Assembly: GCF_000264785.1 (NCBI RefSeq)
Contig: NZ_AFJI01000096.1
Location: 1 to 35,888 of the forward strand
Origin: Edwardsiella ictaluri ATCC 33202
GTDB lineage: Bacteria; Pseudomonadota; Gammaproteobacteria; Enterobacterales; Enterobacteriaceae
Direction: 5' to 3'
Length of the DNA: 35,888 nt
Position numbers and translations under genes: made by a program. This document shows, in pieces, positions 6,981-15,609 of this stretch (the stretch's first letter is position 1; every line of letters starts with the position of its first letter). Under the pieces are notes generated by a model, which saw only the letters and a program-made list of their open reading frames with translations, did no database searches and was not told the DNA's origin.

Positions 6981-8570
6981 ATGATGAATATCGGCCAAAT
7001 TACACTACTTTCCTGCGCCCTGACGCTCTCCATGCAAGCCCCGTTGATGGCCGCCGGACCGTCAACGGCATCCCATACCCTGAAAATGGCCATTGGCGCC
7101 GAGCCTACGGAAGGTTTTGATCCGATGCTGGGCTGGAGCCACGGCAGCTATTTCCTGCTGCACGCCCCCCTGCTGCGCCAAAAACCCGATATGAGCTGGG
7201 ACAATCTGCTGACAGAAAAGATCAGCACCAGCGACGATGGCAAGACGTGGATACTGACGCTGAAGCCAGATCTGAAGTTCTCCGATGGCTCGGCCCTGAC
7301 CGCCGAGGATGTGGTATTTACCTACAATAAGGCAGCACAGAGCGGTGGCAAGATCGATATGGGCAACTTCAGCCAGGCGCACGCCCTGGATGATCGCCGC
7401 ATTGAAATCACACTGAGCGCGCCGCAGAGCACCTTTGTCAACGTGCTGGGCTCACTGGGCATCGTTCCCAGCGACAACTACAACGCCAAAACCTTCGCCA
7501 AGCAACCCATCGGCGCCGGCCCCTATCGCTTGGTCAGCTTTCAGCCCGGTCAACAGCTGATCGTTGAGGCCAACCCCTACTACACGGGGAAGAAAAACGA
7601 CTTCAATCGCCTGGTCTTCGTCTTCCTGGATGAAGACAACGCCTACGCCGCTGCCCAGAGCGGACAACTCGATCTGGTACGTATTGCTCCCTCTATGGCC
7701 GTAACGCCCCAGCAGAAAAACCTGAAACTGTGGGTGCGTGACAGCGTAGAAAACCGCGGTATCGTCTTCCCCATGGTGCCCGCCGGTAAAAAAGATGCCG
7801 AAGGCAATCCGATCGGCAATGATATCACCGCCGACGTCGCTATCCGTCGTGCCATCAACTACGCCATCAACCGCCAGCAGCTGGCTGATACGCTGATGGA
7901 GGGTCATGCCATTCCTGCCTACAGCGCCGTACAGGGACTGCCGTGGCAAAATCCGGATATTGCCTTTAAGGATGGCGATATCGCCAAAGCCAAGGCTATC
8001 CTGGACCAGGCGGGGTGGGTGCCGGGCAAAGACGGCATACGTGAAAAGAGTGGCCAGGCCGCCCGTCTGACCCTGTGGTACGCCAGCGGTGACAGCACCC
8101 GTCGCGACATCGCCGAGGCCGTGCGCGCCACGCTGCAGCCGCTGGGGATCGCCATCACCCTGAAATCCGGCAGCTGGGAAACTGTTGAGCGCAATATGCA
8201 CGCCAACCCGACCCTGTTCGGCTGGGGTAGCCTGGATCCCATGGAGCTGTATCACCACTACAGCGGAAAAGCCGCCGGCGTGGAGTACTATAACCCTGGC
8301 TATTACAGCAATCCGGCGGTCGAACGCCATCTGCAGCAGGCAGTGGACGCCCCTGACTGGCGCAAGGCGCTGCCGTTCTGGCAGCAGGTCGAATGGGATG
8401 GGCAGCAGGGCGCCGGTGTCCAGGGCGATGCTGCCTGGGCCTGGCTGCTGAATATACAGCACACCTATCTGGCCAACCCCTGCATCAATCTGGGTAAAGG
8501 TGCTCCTGAGATTCACGGCAGCTGGTCGCTGTTGAACAATCTGGATGACTGGACCTGGACCTGCCGTTAA
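6981..8570 (+). CDS. ABC transporter substrate-binding protein, family 5 (probable nickel type)
   Basis: A periplasmic binding protein of the peptide/nickel class (SBP_bac_5), 529 residues, close to the NikA and DppA size. Residues 1-24 form a signal peptide (LSCALTLSMQAPLMAAG, cleavage about 24); there is no lipobox. Family landmarks include LLTEKISTSDDGKTW, DLKFSDGSALTAEDVVFTYN (about 92-111), PIGAGPYRLVSF and the VAIRRAINYAINRQQLAD region (about 290-307). A His-rich spot, MELYHHYSGK near 420, could take part in ligand binding. Two ATG codons in a row occur at 6981 and 6984; GGGA lies before them. It heads a tightly overlapping five-gene operon. Oligopeptides are the other usual ligand of this class, but the NikR-like operator points to nickel or a nickel chelate (Nik/Ynt/Cnt type). 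Confidence 0.8.
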   Translation: MMNIGQITLLSCALTLSMQAPLMAAGPSTASHTLKMAIGAEPTEGFDPMLGWSHGSYFLLHAPLLRQKPDMSWDNLLTEKISTSDDGKTWILTLKPDLKFSDGSALTAEDVVFTYNKAAQSGGKIDMGNFSQAHALDDRRIEITLSAPQSTFVNVLGSLGIVPSDNYNAKTFAKQPIGAGPYRLVSFQPGQQLIVEANPYYTGKKNDFNRLVFVFLDEDNAYAAAQSGQLDLVRIAPSMAVTPQQKNLKLWVRDSVENRGIVFPMVPAGKKDAEGNPIGNDITADVAIRRAINYAINRQQLADTLMEGHAIPAYSAVQGLPWQNPDIAFKDGDIAKAKAILDQAGWVPGKDGIREKSGQAARLTLWYASGDSTRRDIAEAVRATLQPLGIAITLKSGSWETVERNMHANPTLFGWGSLDPMELYHHYSGKAAGVEYYNPGYYSNPAVERHLQQAVDAPDWRKALPFWQQVEWDGQQGAGVQGDAAWAWLLNIQHTYLANPCINLGKGAPEIHGSWSLLNNLDDWTWTCR

Positions 8571-9544
8571 TGATGCGTCTGCTTGCCCCACTGCTGCGGC
8601 TGGCTTTACTTCTGGTGCTGGTGGCTGCTGGCACCTTTTTACTGCTCAGCTTTTCACCGGTCGATCCCATCCGGGCCTATATCGGTAACGATCTGCTGCA
8701 CGTTCCACCGCAGCAGTACGCCCGGATCGCTGCCCGCTGGGGGCTGGATCAGCCGCTGTGGCAACGCTTTGGCCACTGGTTCATGCGTCTGCTGCAGGGT
8801 GACCTTGGTTACTCCATGCTGTTTAACGCCCCGGTCGCCAGCGTGATCGGAGAGCGCTTTGTCACCTCATTCGCCCTGCTCGCCGGCGCCTGGGTGCTTT
8901 CCGGCTTCTCCGGCATCGGGCTGGGCTGCCTGGCCGGTCGTTACCTGAATCGCTGGCCAGATCGACTGATCTGCCGCCTGAGCTACCTGCTATCCTCTCT
9001 GCCGACCTTCTGGATAGCGCTGCTGCTACTGGCACTCTTTGCCGTGTACTGGCCACTGCTGCCGGTATGCTGCGCCTGGGAGCCCGGCGGCAATGCCGCC
9101 AGCGCAGGCTGGTCCGAACGACTGCGCCATCTGGTACTGCCGGTCTGCGCCCTCAGCCTGCTGGGGATGGGGCAAATCGCCCTGCATACCCGGGAGAAAA
9201 TCGCCAGCGTCATGGCCAGCGACTTTGTCCGCTTTGCCCGTGCGCAAGGCGATCGCGGCTGGTCGCTGCTGCATAGTCAGGTACTGCGTCACGCGCTCAC
9301 TCCGGCGCTGTGCCTGCAGTTTGCCTCTCTGGGCGAGCTGCTCGGCGGCGCCCTGCTGGCAGAAAAGGTATTTGCCTATCCCGGGCTGGGGCAGGCGACG
9401 ATCGACGCCGGTCTGCGCGGTGATGTTCCCCTGCTGATGGGAATCGTCCTGTTCAGTACCCTGCTGGTCTTTATCGGCAATAGCCTATCGGCCTGGCTGA
9501 TCCGCCGCATGAACCGCGCTCTGGAGCGACCCGATGCTGTATAA
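8570..9544 (+). CDS. ABC transporter inner-membrane permease 1 (DppB/NikB-type)
   Basis: A 324-residue permease subunit of the peptide/nickel importer class. It has an N-terminal membrane helix (residues 5-28), the family's short periplasmic part with an RWGLDQPLWQRFGHW segment, and four or five further membrane helices. The cytoplasmic coupling loop (RAQGDRGWSLLHSQVLRHALTPAL, about residues 223-246) is the EAA-type loop that docks on the ATPase. The ending EKVFAYPGLGQATIDA is typical of DppB/NikB. Its ATG at 8570 overlaps the TAA of the binding-protein gene, which implies translational coupling; an alternative ATG follows at 8573. Confidence 0.85.
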   Translation: MMRLLAPLLRLALLLVLVAAGTFLLLSFSPVDPIRAYIGNDLLHVPPQQYARIAARWGLDQPLWQRFGHWFMRLLQGDLGYSMLFNAPVASVIGERFVTSFALLAGAWVLSGFSGIGLGCLAGRYLNRWPDRLICRLSYLLSSLPTFWIALLLLALFAVYWPLLPVCCAWEPGGNAASAGWSERLRHLVLPVCALSLLGMGQIALHTREKIASVMASDFVRFARAQGDRGWSLLHSQVLRHALTPALCLQFASLGELLGGALLAEKVFAYPGLGQATIDAGLRGDVPLLMGIVLFSTLLVFIGNSLSAWLIRRMNRALERPDAV

Positions 9545-10346
9545 CCCTGCCCCTACGCTGGCGCGTCTGTTTATCGCCTCATTTTTGCTGCTGCTGATCG
9601 CCGGATATGCCTCTACCTCACTGGATCAGGCGCTGACGATCGACCTGCTGGCACGCCATCAGCCACCCAGCGCCCTCCACTGGTTCGGAACTGACAATAT
9701 GGGGCGCGACCTGTGGCTACGCAGCTTTCAGGGCGCCCTCACCAGCCTGCAAATCGGGACCGGTGCCGCGCTGTGCAGCGGGATTATCGCGCTCCTGATG
9801 GCGGCCTTATCCCAGCTGCACCCGCGCCTGGATACCCTGATGCGTCTGCTCACCGACACCATGCTCGCACTGCCGCACCTGCTGTTGCTGATCCTGATCT
9901 GCTTTACCCTCGGCGGCGGCAAGAGCGGCGTCATCATGGCCGTCGCTCTGACGCACTGGCCGCGCCTGGCGCTGATCCTACGCGCCGAGGCTCAGCGCAT
10001 AGCACACAGCGACTACCTGACGCTGGCCCGCTGTATCGGCAACGGCCCGCTCTACTGCTGGCGTCACCACTATCTCCTGGCCCTGCTGCCGCAGTGGCTC
10101 ACCGGAACCCTGCTGATGTTTCCGCACGCCGTGTTGCACAGCGCGGCGCTCAGCTTCCTGGGCTTTGGCCTGGCACCGCATGAGCCGTCGCTGGGGCTAC
10201 TGCTGGCCGATGCACTGCGTTTCATCAGCCACGGTAACTGGTGGCTGGTATTGTTTCCCGGCCTGATGCTGCTACTGCTGGTGCTGCTGTTCGATCAGTT
10301 TGCCCGCGCCCTGCAGCGACTGTGGCTAAGGAGTGAGTCATGCTAA
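9534..10346 (+). CDS. ABC transporter inner-membrane permease 2 (DppC/NikC-type)
   Basis: A 270-residue second permease subunit. The motif HWFGTDNMGRDLWLRSFQGA (about residues 44-64) is the DppC/OppC/NikC signature that follows the first membrane helix; the EAA-type loop is YLTLARCIGNGPLYCWRHH, and the conserved AALSFLGFGLAPHEPSLGLLL comes near residue 210. Five or six hydrophobic segments are visible. The gene overlaps the upstream permease by 11 bases and the downstream ATPase by 7, so the operon is translated as a coupled unit. With permease 1 it forms the membrane channel of the importer. Confidence 0.85.
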   Translation: MLYNPAPTLARLFIASFLLLLIAGYASTSLDQALTIDLLARHQPPSALHWFGTDNMGRDLWLRSFQGALTSLQIGTGAALCSGIIALLMAALSQLHPRLDTLMRLLTDTMLALPHLLLLILICFTLGGGKSGVIMAVALTHWPRLALILRAEAQRIAHSDYLTLARCIGNGPLYCWRHHYLLALLPQWLTGTLLMFPHAVLHSAALSFLGFGLAPHEPSLGLLLADALRFISHGNWWLVLFPGLMLLLLVLLFDQFARALQRLWLRSESC

Positions 10347-11137
10347 GTTTTCACAACATCACCCTGGAGGCAGCCCACTACCGCTGGTATGGCGCCCGTT
10401 GCTGGTCTCCCCTGCTACAGGGAATAACCCTCGACGTCGCGCCCGGTGAGCTGGTAGCGCTGGTCGGCGGCAGCGGCGAAGGCAAGAGCCTGCTACTGCA
10501 GTGTGCGCTCGATCTGCTGCCCGTGAATCTGCGCAGCCACGGCACGCTGAGTCTGGACGGAAAGCCACTCTCCGCCGACGGGCGCCGCCGCCTGCGCGGC
10601 CATACCCTGTGCTATGTCCCGCAGGGCGTCTCCGCGCTCAACCCACTGCTCAATATCGAGCGACATCTGCAGCGTACCCGCCATCTGGCCGGTCAGCACT
10701 GGGATGCCGAGCAGGCCAGCGCGGTATTACGCCAAAGCCATCTCGATCCGACAACGGTGATGCACAGTTACCCGCGCCAGCTCTCCGGTGGTATGGCCAA
10801 GCGCGTGCTGGCTTGCCATGCCTCCCTCAGCCATGCCCGCTATATTCTGGCTGACGAAATCACCGCCTGGCTGGATGCGGCGCTGGCGCACCAGCTGCTG
10901 CGCCAGCTGCGACACCTGTGTAAGCAAGGCTGCGGCATTCTGTGGGTCACCCACGATCTGATGCTGGCGGCACAGCACGCCGATCGCATCGTCGCCCTGC
11001 ACCAGGGCCAGGTCAGTGACAGCGTCAGCCGCGCGCAGCTGCAGCGCGGCGAAATCAGCGAGCGACTCATGCGCCAGTGGCAGGCGCTGCCGGAGCGCGG
11101 CACCCTATTTTCTGATCTGGAGCGTGCCCCATGCTGA
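10340..11137 (+). CDS. ABC transporter ATP-binding protein 1 (NikD-like)
   Basis: A 265-residue cytoplasmic ATPase. It shows Walker A GGSGEGKS (about residues 43-50), Q-loop VPQGVSALNP, ABC signature LSGGMAKR (about 148-155), Walker B ARYILADEIT and the H-loop WVTHD. The E-x-T after the Walker B Asp reads DEIT, as in NikD/NikE-type subunits. Its length is that of NikD (about 254), shorter than DppD/OppD (about 330), because the C-terminal oligopeptide extension with its Fe-S cysteines is absent. This supports the nickel rather than peptide subgroup. It overlaps its neighbours on both sides. Confidence 0.85.
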   Translation: MLSFHNITLEAAHYRWYGARCWSPLLQGITLDVAPGELVALVGGSGEGKSLLLQCALDLLPVNLRSHGTLSLDGKPLSADGRRRLRGHTLCYVPQGVSALNPLLNIERHLQRTRHLAGQHWDAEQASAVLRQSHLDPTTVMHSYPRQLSGGMAKRVLACHASLSHARYILADEITAWLDAALAHQLLRQLRHLCKQGCGILWVTHDLMLAAQHADRIVALHQGQVSDSVSRAQLQRGEISERLMRQWQALPERGTLFSDLERAPC

Positions 11138-11742
11138 TCTGCCGGGATTTAACGGTCCACCAGGGGGGAAAATATCTGTGGCAAGGTCTGAACCTCAACC
11201 TACGCCCGGGAGAGCGCCTGGGGATCAGCGCGCCGAGCGGCTTTGGCAAAACCACCCTGGGACGGGTATTGGCCGGATGGCAAAACGCGGCCAGCGGTGT
11301 GCTGCAGGTTGACGGGGCACCGCTGCCGCTACATGGCTACTGCCCGGTACAGCTGGTTCCCCAGCATCCGGAGCTGACCTTTAACCCCTGGCGCAGCACC
11401 GGCGCCGCCCTGCAAGATGCCTGGCGTCCCGATGCGATAACGCTGGAGCATCTGCATATCCAACCCCATTGGCTACAGCGAAAGCCGGGCCAGCTGTCCG
11501 GCGGCGAGCTGGCCCGTATCGCCCTGCTGCGGGCGCTGGACCCACGCACCCGCTACCTGATAGCCGATGAGATCACCGCGCAGCTGGATCCGGCGATCCA
11601 GCGCGATATCTGGCGCTATCTGCTACAGGAGAGCCAGAGCCGTCCGCTGGGCATGATCATCTTCAGCCATCAGCAGGCGTTGCTGGATCAGATCTGTACC
11701 CGGATCATCACACTGCCACAGCGAGCGACAGCAACGGCCTAA
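11131..11742 (+). CDS. ABC transporter ATP-binding protein 2 (NikE-like, short)
   Basis: The second ATPase of the importer, only 203 residues, against about 260 for NikE. It keeps Walker A APSGFGKTT (about residues 35-43), the Q-loop (QLVPQHPELTFNP), signature LSGGELARI (about 118-126), Walker B TRYLIADEIT and the H-loop IFSHQ. The shortness comes from compact spacing between Walker A and the signature and from a minimal C-terminus, so all ATPase motifs are intact and it is probably functional. It starts inside the end of the preceding gene and is the last gene of the operon, followed by a strong terminator. Confidence 0.8.
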   Translation: MLICRDLTVHQGGKYLWQGLNLNLRPGERLGISAPSGFGKTTLGRVLAGWQNAASGVLQVDGAPLPLHGYCPVQLVPQHPELTFNPWRSTGAALQDAWRPDAITLEHLHIQPHWLQRKPGQLSGGELARIALLRALDPRTRYLIADEITAQLDPAIQRDIWRYLLQESQSRPLGMIIFSHQQALLDQICTRIITLPQRATATA

Positions 11743-11768
11743 CCCCATCGATAGCGCCCTGACGATGA

Positions 11769-11801
11769 CACAACGCCCGCACTGTGCGGGCGTTGTGTTT
11801 T
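11769..11801 (+). terminator. Rho-independent terminator of the ABC operon
   Basis: ACAACGCCCGCA and TGCGGGCGTTGT (11770-11781 and 11785-11796) pair perfectly around CTG, followed by GTTTT. It ends the five-gene importer operon and also separates it from the convergent permease gene. Confidence 0.85.
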
Positions 11802-11827
11802 CTGGCATTCGCACGCTTAACCCGGCG

Positions 11828-13111
11828 TTACAGTAGGCTGTACACCAGTGCAGAGAGTGCAATCAGCCCTATAAACAGTACGAAGGGGTTGCTGGGTGAA
11901 CGGTACTTGCGCATCGCAGGGATGCGATGAATAGCGTACATGGGCAAAATAAACAGGATCACCGCAATCAGCGGCCCGCTGACCGTCTCAATAATGTGCA
12001 GCGCGCTCGGGTTTTGATAGGTCACCAGCCAGGTCACGAGAAACAGCACGATCGCCGCAATACGGCTAGTCACCTGAGAAGAGACAGAGCGCCCCACGCT
12101 GCGAAATACACCGTCAATCAGGCTGGTGGCTCCTTCCGTCACTCCCAGCGAGGTCCCCAGATAAGACTTGGACATTGCGAGGATCGCCATCACCGGTCCC
12201 AGATAGGCAATCAGCGGGTTGGCGAAACGGTTGGCCAGGCTCGACAGCACGGTAATATTCTGCTCCCTCGCGGCCAGCATATCCGCATGGGACAGACTCA
12301 TCACACAGCTAAAGACGAAGAAAAGGATACTGACGCAAATCATAATATAACTATAGCGCATAATGCGTGCGCAGCGGCGCTCCGCCTGCTCGCCATACAG
12401 CTGACGCTGACTGGAGGCAAACGAGGAGATGATCGGCGCATGACTAAACGAAAACACCATCACTGGCACCGCCAGCCACAGCGAACGCCACAGCGCGGGA
12501 TCGCCCAGAGAGGTCTGCCCCAGCCCGGAAAAGAAATGCGCAGGTTGCCAGTACGGGATCAGGTACAGCGAGATCCCCATTAAAAACAGGATCAGCGGAA
12601 ATACCAGCACCCCCATGGCGGCCACAATAGCCTCTCGCCCAGTGCGCAGGATCAGCGCCAACAGAGCGACCACGCCAAAGCTCAGCCACAGGCGCGACGG
12701 CGGCGCCACATGAAACTGATTGATCAAAAAGCTCTCCAGCGCATTGGCAATAGAGATGCTGTAAACCAGCACGATAGGAAAAAATGCCAGTAAATACAGT
12801 ACCATAATCCCCTTTCCTGCCAGTGTGCCAAAGTGCTCCTCTACCACATCGGTAATATCGCCATCGCGACGGCTGCCGGACAGCACCAGACGGCACAGCG
12901 CCCGGTGGGGTAAGTAAGTCAGCGGGTAAGCCAGCAGCGCCATCAGGATTAGCACCAGCGGCCCGTTCAGGCCGGCGTTAATCGGTAAAAATAGCGTCCC
13001 CGCCCCCACGGCGGTGGCATACAGTCCAAACATCCAGACAGTATCGTTTTTATTCCAGCGGGACAGCCGCGTACCGGCGTTTTGCCCGACATCAGTGGAA
13101 AGTACGGTCAT
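11828..13111 (-). CDS. HAAAP-family serine-type amino-acid permease (SdaC/DlsT-like)
   Basis: A 427-residue inner-membrane proton symporter of the hydroxy/aromatic amino-acid permease family. The N-terminal part NDTVWMFGLYATAVGAGTLF with LPINAG matches the start of SdaC; VMVFSFSHAPIISSFA (about residues 209-224) and the ending PMYAIHRIPAMRKY are also SdaC-like. About eleven hydrophobic segments are visible. SdaC imports L-serine; DlsT (YhaO), YhjV and TdcC are sister proteins for other substrates, so the exact substrate is open. No serine or threonine deaminase gene is adjacent. The ATG at 13111 has only a distant AAGG. The gene is convergent with the ABC operon. Confidence 0.8.
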   Translation of the reverse strand: MTVLSTDVGQNAGTRLSRWNKNDTVWMFGLYATAVGAGTLFLPINAGLNGPLVLILMALLAYPLTYLPHRALCRLVLSGSRRDGDITDVVEEHFGTLAGKGIMVLYLLAFFPIVLVYSISIANALESFLINQFHVAPPSRLWLSFGVVALLALILRTGREAIVAAMGVLVFPLILFLMGISLYLIPYWQPAHFFSGLGQTSLGDPALWRSLWLAVPVMVFSFSHAPIISSFASSQRQLYGEQAERRCARIMRYSYIMICVSILFFVFSCVMSLSHADMLAAREQNITVLSSLANRFANPLIAYLGPVMAILAMSKSYLGTSLGVTEGATSLIDGVFRSVGRSVSSQVTSRIAAIVLFLVTWLVTYQNPSALHIIETVSGPLIAVILFILPMYAIHRIPAMRKYRSPSNPFVLFIGLIALSALVYSLL

Positions 13112-13459
13112 TAATTCGTCATACCTTGTTTATACGGACGATAGGCTCATGCAGACATCCTGTTCTGCCCGGAACACTGCCCCCTGCCGACGCGGCATTA
13201 CCTTGGTAACAGGCGTGTTATCCCAGCGGCATTGACACAGCAAATGCGGAGGTAATACGGCGATGAGCGAAGGGTGGCAGAATAAGTGCGGGCACAATGA
13301 TATAAAATTTTACGTAAGAAGTCACAAAAAGCAGGTTTTTCAGCATAAAAAACCACCATTCAAGAAGACTCAAACGGTTTTCTCGGGCGGTTCGGGGAGG
13401 ATGACTGTGGTTAACCGACTAACGAATCGGGGCTAACCACAGTCAGGAGTGAGCCTGAA
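13112..13459. other. Intergenic region with an inverted repeat (13403-13444)
   Basis: No gene was seen in these 348 bases. GACTGTGGTTA (13403-13413) and TAACCACAGTC (13434-13444) form a perfect 11-bp inverted repeat just beyond the stop codon of emtA. It probably marks the 3' end of that transcript, but no T-run follows on the minus strand, so it is not a typical Rho-independent terminator. The part near 13112 must hold the promoter of the permease gene; no clear boxes were recognised. Confidence 0.5.
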
Positions 13460-14122
13460 TTAACGCGCCATTGCCAGATAGGCGGTATTGACTTTCCACA
13501 GATAGCGCGGTGCCTGAGCGGCCGGGTGACGCTTCTGAATATATTGGTAAAACTGTTTTGGCGTCATACGGTTAATTTTGGCAATTGCCGTATCACGATC
13601 GCGGGAGAAAGTCCGTAGCATCGCACCGGCCCCGTTGACATAGGCCACGATCATCGCATAACGCATGGTCTCGGAATTGGTGATCCCGGCCAGCTGCTGG
13701 TTCTTCAAAATATTCAGGTAGGCGGTACCCAGGTCGATATTGACTGCCGGATCCTTAAGCTCGCGGGTGGTCGGCTGACCGTAGCGTCCTTTCTTGCGAT
13801 AGGCATCACGCCCGGCGGTCGAGGGCTTCAACTGCATGAGACCTATCGCGTTGGAGCGGCTTACCGCCCGGGGATCGCCACCCGACTCCACCTGAATGAT
13901 CGCCTTAATCAGGGTCTCATCCACATTGTAGGTATTGGCCGCGCTGCGGATATAGGTTGAGAATGCCCCGTCATCCGCCGGATCCATCTCGGCCGAATCG
14001 CGTAAAAAACCTCCACCATGCTGATTAAGCGTTATCTTGGCTGGCGCCGGCATATGCTGTTTGGCACATCCGGCCAGCAGCAGCACAGCCAACATACAAC
14101 CGAGTCGAATCTTCACCGTCAC
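13460..14122 (-). CDS. emtA: Membrane-bound lytic murein transglycosylase EmtA (MltE)
   Basis: An outer-membrane lipoprotein of 220 residues that cleaves peptidoglycan glycan strands to 1,6-anhydro ends. The signal peptide ends in the lipobox LLAGC (Cys19). The SLT domain contains IKAIIQVESGGDP with catalytic Glu79, SRSNAIGLMQLKPSTAGRDA, and AYVNGAGAMLRTFSRDR, each close to E. coli EmtA; PAAQAPRYLWK near the C-terminus is also shared. The start is a GTG at 14122 with AGAGG 5 bases before it; a second GTG two codons later is possible. It is slightly longer than the E. coli protein (203) because of an extra linker after the lipobox. Confidence 0.9.
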   Translation of the reverse strand: MTVKIRLGCMLAVLLLAGCAKQHMPAPAKITLNQHGGGFLRDSAEMDPADDGAFSTYIRSAANTYNVDETLIKAIIQVESGGDPRAVSRSNAIGLMQLKPSTAGRDAYRKKGRYGQPTTRELKDPAVNIDLGTAYLNILKNQQLAGITNSETMRYAMIVAYVNGAGAMLRTFSRDRDTAIAKINRMTPKQFYQYIQKRHPAAQAPRYLWKVNTAYLAMAR

Positions 14123-14279
14123 GGCACCTCTACTTTTACGTAAAAAATGAATTGGGGAATGGTGCCAGAAAAAAAAGGGGCATGGCTAGCTGATTTTTAC
14201 GCTTTGTTGCTCCTTTCACCTTTTTGCATACATTTTTAGTCTATTCTTGAAAAGATCCGCAGATCCTCTGAGGTATGCC

Positions 14280-14603
14280 ATGAGTCAATCCACTGTTGCC
14301 TGCTATATCGTCCACTTTACGGCGCTACCCAACGACGACGCAGTACACGCCGAGCTACGACGCGTACTGCAGCATGCAGGCTTCGCCACCATAGTGGCCG
14401 ATGTTGACGGTATTCCCCATCACCTCGCGGCCGACTGCTATGCCCTGACCAGCGTGCAGGACAAGTCAGACGTCGAACGTCTGGCACAGGCACTGGGACA
14501 GCAGGCACTGGGCCAGACGCCCCAGGTGGAAGCACTGCTGTGCGAGGAGTACTTTACGGTGCTGCGTCAGGCCAGGGCGACGGCCCGGGGATCACGGCCA
14601 TAA
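14280..14603 (+). CDS. GhoS-like antitoxin endoribonuclease (type V toxin-antitoxin)
   Basis: A 107-residue protein that resembles E. coli GhoS (98 residues, DUF2622), the antitoxin that cleaves the mRNA of the membrane toxin GhoT. The shared core is GFATIVADVDGIPHHL here versus a F-S-S-I-V-A-D-E-Y-G-I-P-R-Q-L stretch in GhoS, followed by a YALTS segment, an S-D-V-E-R-L helix and an E-E-Y-F ending near residue 93. GhoS has a Cas2-like ferredoxin fold. The ATG at 14280 has AGG 7 bases upstream. The gene is not followed by ghoT; the next gene is yniA. A GhoT/OrtT-like toxin gene lies at 3957 on the same strand. The ending is about ten residues longer than GhoS. RNase activity is inferred from family only. 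Confidence 0.65.
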   Translation: MSQSTVACYIVHFTALPNDDAVHAELRRVLQHAGFATIVADVDGIPHHLAADCYALTSVQDKSDVERLAQALGQQALGQTPQVEALLCEEYFTVLRQARATARGSRP

Positions 14604-14696
14604 TGCCTGAACGCACCACCCCGTCCGGTTATCCTGGCGCCGTACCACCCGTTGGCACGGTCAATCGTTTCTCTGCTCACGTCGAGGGGATCAACC

Positions 14697-15569
14697 ATGT
14701 GGCAAGCCGTAAGCCGTCTGTTAACCAGCCATTTCAACAAAACCTTCACATTGTGTGAGCGTCAGGAGCTCCCCGGCGGTGCCGTACACCAGGCCTGGCG
14801 GATTGGTGATGGCGAGCACAGCGTGTTCGTTAAATGCGATACGCCTGACTTTCTACACAGCTTTCAGGCAGAAGCCGATCAGTTGGCACTGCTGGCGCAC
14901 AGCGGCACGGTGCGAACCCCGGAGGTCTACGGCGTAGGCAGTGCGCGCGACGCAAGCTTTTTACTACTGGAGTATCTGCCGGTACGCCCGCTCGATGCCC
15001 ACCATGCCTACCTGCTGGGACAGCAACTGGCGCGCTTACACCGCTGGAGCGAACAGCCACAGTTTGGCCTGGATACGGATAACCTGCTGGCAACATCACC
15101 CCAGCCTAACGCCTGGCAGCGGCGCTGGGCCAACTTTTTTGCCGAGCAGCGTATCGGCTGGCAGCTGCAGCTGGCGGCCGAGAAGGGGATTACCTTTGGC
15201 AATATCGATGAGATTGTCGAACGCGTGCGCTATCGCCTACAGGATCATCAGCCGCAGCCGTCGCTGCTGCATGGCGATCTGTGGCCCGATAACATGGGAC
15301 TCAGCGCGGAGGGGGCCGTGCTGTTTGACCCCGCCTGCTATTGGGGCGACCGCGAATGCGATCTGGCGATGCTTCCGCACTATCCACAGCTGCCACCGCA
15401 GATTTACGATGGTTACCAGAGCATCTGGCCCCTGCCCACCGACTTTATCGCCCGCCAGCCTATCTACCAGCTTTACCATCGGCTGAATCAATGCAACCTG
15501 TACGGCGGATCGCACCTGGCTCAGGCTGAAAAAGCGATCGAAGCACTGGTGCAAGAGACGCCGGCATAG
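14697..15569 (+). CDS. yniA: Fructosamine-kinase-family protein YniA
   Basis: A 290-residue cytoplasmic kinase-like protein of the fructosamine/ketosamine-3-kinase family, which phosphorylates glycated amines for deglycation. It starts MWQAVSRLLTSHF, like E. coli YniA, from the ATG at 14697 with GAGGGG before it. Kinase landmarks are VKCD near residue 42, the catalytic loop LLHGDLWPDNMG (about 196-207) and the Mg-binding FDPACYWGDRECDLAM (about 215-230). The segment WANFFAEQRIGWQLQLAAEK is very similar to the E. coli protein. It opens the conserved yniA-yniB-yniC-ydjM-tcyP neighbourhood. The physiological substrate in bacteria is not certain. Confidence 0.92.
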   Translation: MWQAVSRLLTSHFNKTFTLCERQELPGGAVHQAWRIGDGEHSVFVKCDTPDFLHSFQAEADQLALLAHSGTVRTPEVYGVGSARDASFLLLEYLPVRPLDAHHAYLLGQQLARLHRWSEQPQFGLDTDNLLATSPQPNAWQRRWANFFAEQRIGWQLQLAAEKGITFGNIDEIVERVRYRLQDHQPQPSLLHGDLWPDNMGLSAEGAVLFDPACYWGDRECDLAMLPHYPQLPPQIYDGYQSIWPLPTDFIARQPIYQLYHRLNQCNLYGGSHLAQAEKAIEALVQETPA

Positions 15570-15609
15570 CCCCGGCCGACGCGCCCGGTCAACGCCGGGT
15601 GCGATCGGG

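Noticed and set aside
7452..8591. Long minus-strand reading frame opposite the ABC binding-protein gene
   Set aside because: Antisense shadow of a clear SBP_bac_5 protein; no family features.
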